Below are positions 58,701 to 64,000 of a stretch of 64,000 nucleotides of DNA, piece after piece. The number at the start of each line of letters is the position of its first letter. Within the stretch, counting starts at the first letter, position 1. Made by a program: the position numbers and the translations under genes. Location of the stretch: contig NZ_CP043427.1 in the NCBI RefSeq assembly GCF_008245005.1, positions 1 through 64,000 of the forward strand, written 5' to 3'. The DNA is from Campylobacter sputorum subsp. sputorum (lineage in GTDB: Bacteria; Campylobacterota; Campylobacteria; Campylobacterales; Campylobacteraceae). The notes beneath the pieces are model-generated. The model saw only the letters and a list, made by a program, of their open reading frames with translations. It made no database searches and was not told the DNA's origin.

Positions 58701-58762
58701 AAACCCGCTTTGTGTAGTTTTATACACCAAATTTTATTTTCTTATAAATTTAGGAGAATTAG

Positions 58763-60595
58763 ATGAAAGAAAATTTTACAAGAAGGGAATTTTTGCAAAC
58801 AGCCTGTATAGGCATAAGTGCACTTAGTGTTGCAAGTGTTCCTACAAATGTTTTTGGATCTAATGAGGATCAAAAAAATAGCTCACTTCCATCTTGTGAT
58901 GTGATTGTTGTTGGTTCTGGCGGTGCTGGTCTTAGAGCAGCTGTTGCAGCTAAGGCCGAAAATCCAAATTTAAGCGTTATTGTTGTTACCAAATCAATGC
59001 CATCAAGAAACGCAACTTCTATGGCAGAAGGCGGAATAAACGGCGTTACTGATACTAGCAATGGCGATTCTTATGAGCTTCACTCTTTTGATACGATAAA
59101 AGGAGGGGCATATTTATCAGATCAAGATAGTGTGATAAAATTTTGTGAATTAGCAGGAAAAGCTATCCATGAGCTTGATTATCTTGGAATGCCTTTTTCA
59201 AGAGGAAAAGATGGCAAGGTTACTAGAAGAATGATGGGTGGAGCATCTAAAAAAAGATGCAATTATTCTGCCGATAAAACCGGTCATATTGTTATGCATA
59301 CCTGTTTGGATGATGCGATAACAAATGGTGTTAAGTTTTTAATGGATTATGAGCTTTTAGATATCGCTACAAAAGATGCAAAAGCAGAAGGTGTAGTTGT
59401 TAGAAATATACGAACAGGCGATATTACGCCTATTTTAGCAAAATCTATAATCATAGCAACAGGTGGCTATGCTCGTATTTTTTGGAATAGAACTTCAAAT
59501 CCATATTCAACAACAGGAGATGGCGTAGCAGCGGCTCTTAGGGCTGGAATTGCTTTTAAAGATGCTGAAATGGTTCAGTTTCACCCAACTGGTGTTGTGC
59601 ATGGTGGAACTTTGATTACAGAAGCCGCAAGAGGTGAGGGTGGTTATCTTATCAACAATCAAGGCGAACGCTTTATGGCAAAATATGCAAAAGAAAAAAT
59701 GGAGTTAGCCCCTAGAGATATAGTTGCAAGAGCCATAGAAACTGAGATTAGAGAAGGAAGAGGTTACGGAGAGGGTATAGAAGCACATGTGTTACTAGAT
59801 GTAAGACATCTTGGAAAAGATAAAATCATCAAAAAACTTCCTCAGATAAGACATACTGGACTTTTGTTTGAAAATTTAGATTTAACAGATAGTCCTATAG
59901 GCATTAGACCTACGGCTCATTACTCTATGGGTGGAATTGATGTTAAAAGTATGGATGATATGGCAACTTATACATCTGGCGTATTTTGTGCTGGCGAGGC
60001 TTCTTGTATATCAATACACGGCGCAAACCGCCTTGGTGGAAACTCTTTAGCTGATGCTGTTGTAACTGGTAAGCTTTCTGGCATTGGAGCAGCTAAATAC
60101 GCAAGCAAGGCTAAATTTACAGATAGTGGCTTGCTTGAAGAGATTGCTAAAAAATGGCGTGAAAAAATAAAAAATGTTGCTAATGGAGAAGGAACACCAA
60201 ATGATTTATACGCTATAAGAGAAGAGCTTGGTAAGCAAAACTGGGATAATATGGGAATTTACAGAACAGGCGATAAGCTTGAGAGTTTGTATAAGAAAAT
60301 TTATGAGCTTCAAAAGCGATATGATACTTTGCATATACAAAATACAAACCCTATTTACAACACAGCTATTACTGATTATATAGAGCTTGGAAATTTGCTT
60401 TTGCTCTCTCGCGCTGTGTGTTTTGCAGCAATAAATCGCAAAGAAAGTCGTGGCGCGCATACAAGAGAAGATTATCCAAAAAGAGATGACGCTAATTTCT
60501 TAAAACATAGTCTTGTAACGCTTGAAAATAATGAGATGAAACTATCTTGGAGAGATGTTAGTATAAGCAAATTTCCAATCAAGGAAGGAAAATAA
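58763..60595 (+). CDS. mfrA: Periplasmic methylmenaquinol:fumarate reductase flavoprotein subunit
   Basis: The 610-residue flavoprotein has a Tat signal (TRREFLQTACIGISALSVAS), which places it in the periplasm. FAD motifs DVIVVGSGGAGLRAAVAA, SMAEGGINGVTD (flavin-linking region), FHPTGV, HYSMGGIDV and GANRLGGNSLADAVV are all present, as is the catalytic region SRGAHTREDYPKRDD. It reduces fumarate with electrons from methylmenaquinol; it was formerly annotated sdhA in C. jejuni (Cj0437). It heads the mfrABE operon. Confidence 0.93.
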   Translation: MKENFTRREFLQTACIGISALSVASVPTNVFGSNEDQKNSSLPSCDVIVVGSGGAGLRAAVAAKAENPNLSVIVVTKSMPSRNATSMAEGGINGVTDTSNGDSYELHSFDTIKGGAYLSDQDSVIKFCELAGKAIHELDYLGMPFSRGKDGKVTRRMMGGASKKRCNYSADKTGHIVMHTCLDDAITNGVKFLMDYELLDIATKDAKAEGVVVRNIRTGDITPILAKSIIIATGGYARIFWNRTSNPYSTTGDGVAAALRAGIAFKDAEMVQFHPTGVVHGGTLITEAARGEGGYLINNQGERFMAKYAKEKMELAPRDIVARAIETEIREGRGYGEGIEAHVLLDVRHLGKDKIIKKLPQIRHTGLLFENLDLTDSPIGIRPTAHYSMGGIDVKSMDDMATYTSGVFCAGEASCISIHGANRLGGNSLADAVVTGKLSGIGAAKYASKAKFTDSGLLEEIAKKWREKIKNVANGEGTPNDLYAIREELGKQNWDNMGIYRTGDKLESLYKKIYELQKRYDTLHIQNTNPIYNTAITDYIELGNLLLLSRAVCFAAINRKESRGAHTREDYPKRDDANFLKHSLVTLENNEMKLSWRDVSISKFPIKEGK

Positions 60596-60597
60596 CT

Positions 60598-61557
60598 ATG
60601 AAGATGATAATAGATCGTTTCGATGGCAAAAAATCATACGCTCAAATCTATGAGTTAACAAACGAAGAGATGGCTGGTAAGACTTTGCTTTCTGTTTTTA
60701 TACATATAAAAGAAACAAAAGATATTACATTAAATTTCACCGCTACTTGTCGTGCTGCTATATGTGGAGCTTGTGGCGTTAGAGTAAATGGTCATGCAGT
60801 GCTTGCTTGTGATACAAAGATGAAAGATTTACTACAAACATATGATAATCCAGATACTTTGCATATCTCTCCTCTTGCGAATTTTAAAGTAATAAGCGAT
60901 TTGGTTGTTGATTGGGAGCCATCTATAGAAAATTTAAGAAAAATAAAGCCAACCATAACGCCAAAAGGTGAATTTTCTAAAGAAAAAGGCTGTATCCAAA
61001 GCGAAGAAGATAATGAAAAAGTACTAAAGCAGTGGGATTGTATTTTATGTGGATGTTGTGCTTCTGAATGCAATAAATTAAGTGCAGATAGAAGCGATTA
61101 TATGGAACCATTTGTATTTACTCATGCTTATAGAGCTGCAAATGATTCAAGAAGCAAAGATCCTATGATACATGTTAAACCTTCTGTAAATGGTGGCTTG
61201 TGGAATTGTGTGCATTGTCAAGAGTGTGCAGATCGCTGTCCTAAGGGCATAAGCTCTGCTGATGATATATCTCATCTTAGCGTTATGGCTTTAAATGGTG
61301 GTCTAAGTTCTGGCGAAGGTCCAGCCCATGCAAAAGCATTTTATACCGATCTTGTAGAGGGAAGTGGAAGATTAAATGAGATATATTTAGGGCTTAGAAC
61401 AGAAGGAATTGGCTCGGTTGCAAGAACTGGTATGGCAATAGATTTGATGCGTTCTGGCAAAATGAATCCAATGGCTATATTTGGCGAAGAAGAAATAAAA
61501 GGTCATGAAGATTTGCAAAAAATGATAAAAGCAGCAAAAGCTGCAAATAAGGAGTAG
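60598..61557 (+). CDS. mfrB: Methylmenaquinol:fumarate reductase iron-sulfur subunit
   Basis: The 319-residue subunit has an N-terminal 2Fe-2S ferredoxin domain (CRAAICGACGVRVNGHAVLAC) and two C-terminal cluster motifs, CILCGCCASECNK and CVHCQECADRCPKG. It relays electrons between the quinol-side subunit and the flavin. The gene starts 2 bases after the mfrA stop. Confidence 0.93.
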   Translation: MKMIIDRFDGKKSYAQIYELTNEEMAGKTLLSVFIHIKETKDITLNFTATCRAAICGACGVRVNGHAVLACDTKMKDLLQTYDNPDTLHISPLANFKVISDLVVDWEPSIENLRKIKPTITPKGEFSKEKGCIQSEEDNEKVLKQWDCILCGCCASECNKLSADRSDYMEPFVFTHAYRAANDSRSKDPMIHVKPSVNGGLWNCVHCQECADRCPKGISSADDISHLSVMALNGGLSSGEGPAHAKAFYTDLVEGSGRLNEIYLGLRTEGIGSVARTGMAIDLMRSGKMNPMAIFGEEEIKGHEDLQKMIKAAKAANKE

Positions 61558-61560
61558 AAA

Positions 61561-62409
61561 ATGGAATTTGCATTTTTCCCAGGATGTGTGCTTTCTCAAG
61601 CTGCAAAAGAATCAAAAATGTCAATAGAAGCAATAGCACCAGTTTTAGGTATGAAACTTAATGAGATAGAAGGCTGGAGTTGTTGTGGGGCATCTCAAGC
61701 GCAAAATGTTGATCCTAAAGCTACTCTTGTTGCAAATGCTAGAAATTTAGCTCTTGCAGAAAAGATGAATATGCCACTTTTAACAACTTGTAGCACCTGT
61801 TTTCTTGTCTTAACTCGTGCAAAAAAAGAACTAGATAGTGGCAAAAAAGATGAAATCAATAAATACTTAGCGGCTGGAAATATGAGTTATAAAGGCAGTA
61901 GTGAAGTTACTAGCTTACTTTGGGTTTTGGCTGAAAATTTAGATTTATTAAAATCAAAAGTAGTTAAACCTCTTTCAAATTTAAAAGTAGCACTTTTTTA
62001 TGGATGTCATAGTTTGCGACCTGAAAAAATCTTTGGCAAGGAAAGTTCTGTAAATCCAAAAAGCTTTGAAGCTGTTGCAACTGCACTTGGTGCAACCATA
62101 GTTCCTTTTGAAAAAAGACTTGATTGTTGCGGTTTTCATGCGTGTTATCCAGCAGAAAACTCAGTTAAGAAAATGACAAGTGGAATTGTAAATAATGCCG
62201 ATACAAACAAAGCTGATTGTATAGTTACTCCTTGTCCGCTTTGTCAAATGCAACTTGATATTTTTCAAGATGGTGCACAAAAATTTACAAACTCAAAAGC
62301 AAGAGTTCCAGTTATACATCTCTCACAGCTTGTTGGATTAGCTCTAGGACTTTCAAAAGAGCAACTTGGTTTAGAACACAACATAATAGACGCTACAAAG
62401 TTAGGCTAA
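61561..62409 (+). CDS. mfrE: Methylmenaquinol:fumarate reductase CCG-domain subunit
   Basis: The 282-residue SdhE-type subunit has two CCG cysteine-rich domains (GWSCCGASQAQ with TTCSTCFLVL; RLDCCGFHACYP with TPCPLCQMQLD), as in heterodisulfide reductase HdrB. It replaces membrane-spanning SdhC/D and probably contacts the quinol. The gene starts 3 bases after mfrB. Confidence 0.92.
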   Translation: MEFAFFPGCVLSQAAKESKMSIEAIAPVLGMKLNEIEGWSCCGASQAQNVDPKATLVANARNLALAEKMNMPLLTTCSTCFLVLTRAKKELDSGKKDEINKYLAAGNMSYKGSSEVTSLLWVLAENLDLLKSKVVKPLSNLKVALFYGCHSLRPEKIFGKESSVNPKSFEAVATALGATIVPFEKRLDCCGFHACYPAENSVKKMTSGIVNNADTNKADCIVTPCPLCQMQLDIFQDGAQKFTNSKARVPVIHLSQLVGLALGLSKEQLGLEHNIIDATKLG

Positions 62410-62414
62410 TCTAC

Positions 62415-62460
62415 TCAACCTACAAAGAAAATTTGTGGGTTGATTTAAATTTTCTTTTTT
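62415..62460 (+). terminator. Terminator after mfrE
   Basis: Near-perfect 12-bp stem TCAACCTACAAA (62415-62426) / TTTGTGGGTTGA (62432-62443) with one T-G pair, followed by TTTAAATTTTCTTTTTT. Confidence 0.8.
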
Positions 62461-62491
62461 AATATAATTTTATATAAAAAAGATTTAATCC

Positions 62492-63286
62492 ATGAATGAA
62501 TTTAAATTTGAAATATCTTTGCTTGATTTCGATAATGAGCAATATAAAAACATTATAGAACAAATAAAAAAAGAAAAATCAGAAAAAACTCTAAATAAAT
62601 CTTATAATTGTTATTATATTGATAAAAAGATTGATGCCTACGATAAATTTGTTATTTTTAATGAGCAGATTTTTGCTTTAAAAAATATTGATTTTCAAGA
62701 TGAAAAATATAGGAAAAATGTATTTTATTTTACTAAAGATATAAATATTTTTAATAATATTGTAAGTAAAAATAAAATAATTGATAAAAATATATATGAT
62801 AGAAAAAATCCAAAATGTGGTTACAAAGTTGGCTTTAATAATAATTTTTTTATTTGTTTTAGTGAAATATCAACAGATACAAATTTAAATTCACAAAATG
62901 TTTTTAAAATTTTATTTTTGCAAATTATTTGCATATCGTATAAAAGTTTACTACAAAACTATAGTTTAGATCTTAAAAATATAAACAATATTTCTACTGA
63001 TTTGGTGTTGGATTTAAGGAGAAAATATTTACAATACAAAATTAATTTAGATATATATAAAAATACAACTGGCGAAGAATTTTATGCAATTTATGATATG
63101 GTGCTTTGTAATTTTAAATTTAAAGATTCATTTAATCAAATTTCTAAAACATTTAATGAATTATTTGAAATAAAAACTTTAGAAGAAAACAAAAAAATGA
63201 GCTCTAGAGTAAATATTTTTACATATATAGTTGGCGTTTCTACTATATTTAGTTTCATTATAGCAATTATTAGTTTTATAAATTAA
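62492..63286 (+). CDS. Hypothetical protein with C-terminal membrane anchor
   Basis: The 264-residue, very Lys/Asn/Ile-rich protein has no recognised domain in its first ~235 residues and one C-terminal hydrophobic helix (YIVGVSTIFSFIIAIISFI), as in a tail-anchored protein. The ribosome binding site is weak. Its stop abuts the convergent pyrF stop. Its composition is more A/T-rich than neighbouring housekeeping genes, compatible with recent gain, though this is not proof. Confidence 0.55.
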   Translation: MNEFKFEISLLDFDNEQYKNIIEQIKKEKSEKTLNKSYNCYYIDKKIDAYDKFVIFNEQIFALKNIDFQDEKYRKNVFYFTKDINIFNNIVSKNKIIDKNIYDRKNPKCGYKVGFNNNFFICFSEISTDTNLNSQNVFKILFLQIICISYKSLLQNYSLDLKNINNISTDLVLDLRRKYLQYKINLDIYKNTTGEEFYAIYDMVLCNFKFKDSFNQISKTFNELFEIKTLEENKKMSSRVNIFTYIVGVSTIFSFIIAIISFIN

Positions 63287-63967
63287 TTAAATCTCTTTTA
63301 AAATTTTCTCAACAACTTCTCTAGGATTTTTTGCCTCATAAATAGGTCTGCCAACTACTATAAAATCGCTTTTCATCTCTTTTGCGGTTTGGATATTTGC
63401 AACTCTTTGTTGATCGTTACTACTTTCGCCAAATGGGCGAATTCCTGGAGTTAGTGTTATAAAATCTCTGCTTGTATTTTCTTTTATGATTTTGCTTTCA
63501 AAAACTGAGCTTACCATTCCATCAAGCCCGGCTTTATATGCGGCTTGTGAAAATTTTATAACTGAGTTTTGTATGTTGTCATTATAAATTTCCATAAATT
63601 CATTTTGATTAAAACTAGTTAATGCAGATACGGCTAAGACAAGAGGGCGATTTTTAATATTTGAAAGTCTATCCATAACCATTTTCATCGCTCTTAAACC
63701 CGCACTTGCGTGAAGGTTTATCATATCCACGCCACTTTTTGCTATGACTTCTGCTGCATCTGCCATTGTATTTGGTATATCGTAGAGTTTTAAATCTAAA
63801 AACACTTTAAAATCGCCGATATTTTTTATCTCATTTATTATTTTAACGCCATCTCTTAGATAGCTTCTAAGTCCAACTTTAAGCCAAATATCAAGCCCTT
63901 TTAACTCTTTTGCTAAATTTATATTATCTTCAAAATTTGCCATATCAAGGGCGACGCAAAGTTTCAT
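63287..63967 (-). CDS. pyrF: Orotidine 5'-phosphate decarboxylase
   Basis: Last step of UMP synthesis. The 226-residue barrel has [14 protein letters not shown], the catalytic [11 protein letters not shown] with its Lys/Asp pairs, [28 protein letters not shown] and the phosphate-binding [11 protein letters not shown]. Its ATG overlaps the stop of the upstream nusB by two bases (ATGA). Confidence 0.95.
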   Translation of the reverse strand: MKLCVALDMANFEDNINLAKELKGLDIWLKVGLRSYLRDGVKIINEIKNIGDFKVFLDLKLYDIPNTMADAAEVIAKSGVDMINLHASAGLRAMKMVMDRLSNIKNRPLVLAVSALTSFNQNEFMEIYNDNIQNSVIKFSQAAYKAGLDGMVSSVFESKIIKENTSRDFITLTPGIRPFGESSNDQQRVANIQTAKEMKSDFIVVGRPIYEAKNPREVVEKILKEI

Positions 63968-64000
63968 TTTTTAATACCATCTAAAACAGCATTTACAAAC
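63964..64000 (-). CDS. nusB: Transcription antitermination protein NusB, C-terminal tip (partial)
   Basis: On the minus strand the last 37 bases read [11 protein letters not shown] followed by TGA, the usual NusB C-terminus (FVNxVLDxI). The rest is outside the window. pyrF-nusB order is known in C. jejuni. Confidence 0.7.
   Translation of the reverse strand, partial: FVNAVLDGIKK

Overview
The window reads as the replication-origin end of a Campylobacter chromosome. It is strongly AT-rich. It opens exactly at dnaA and continues dnaA-dnaN-gyrB. Several gene blocks are typical of Campylobacter: accD-rlmH-dksA-(membrane protein)-dusB; an Mla-type lipid ABC transporter (iamA/iamB-like); ruvA-ddl-(Phd-like)-hydrolase-murF; a TorA-type molybdoenzyme with a monohaem cytochrome; an MfrABE fumarate reductase; and pyrF-nusB. 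Genus is called with high confidence from protein character and gene order. Species is not resolved.

Layout: 1-4842 replication genes, with an origin-like element between dnaA and dnaN. 4842-8439 holds a degenerate GGDEF/EAL protein, queF, an HD-domain protein and a small unknown; the small SRP RNA (ffs) lies antisense over the 3' end of the HD gene. 8436-16626 (minus) is a tight nine-gene run from accD down to a PAS-GGDEF-EAL protein. 16779-21998 (plus) is the lipid-transport operon plus a FapA/DUF342 protein, running into ruvA, ddl, an orphan antitoxin-like gene, an alpha/beta hydrolase and murF. 26140-29866 is a compact D-serine module: YheO-type regulator, RidA, GntP/DsdX permease and DsdA. 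29941-30420 looks like a decayed membrane-protein gene. 30518-34562 has atpB, gatB, gpsA and a GH3-like protein lacking the usual His loop. 34576-36891 (minus) has a small membrane protein, RarD and a PAS-GGDEF cyclase. 37147-42247 has aroG (class II), a phosphoesterase, cytochrome c and TorA. 42611-45922 is infA-rpmJ-rpsM-rpsK-rpsD-rpoA-rplQ. A chemoreceptor follows.

The most distinctive region is 48067-57929: an outer-membrane porin, three tandem aryl-sulfate sulfotransferase (AstA) genes and an OmpR-family two-component system. The first astA is split by a one-base frameshift. Three promoters here (porin, astA2, astA3) share two adjacent 11-bp direct repeats (TTTGTnAGAwT) 6-7 bp upstream of the -10. 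I infer that one regulator, plausibly the adjacent response regulator, controls import and transfer of aryl sulfates. A decayed second histidine kinase lies just downstream. The window ends with mfrABE (periplasmic methylmenaquinol:fumarate reductase), an unknown protein with a C-terminal membrane anchor, pyrF and the 3' tip of nusB. No tRNA, rRNA, CRISPR array, insertion sequence or prophage was seen.
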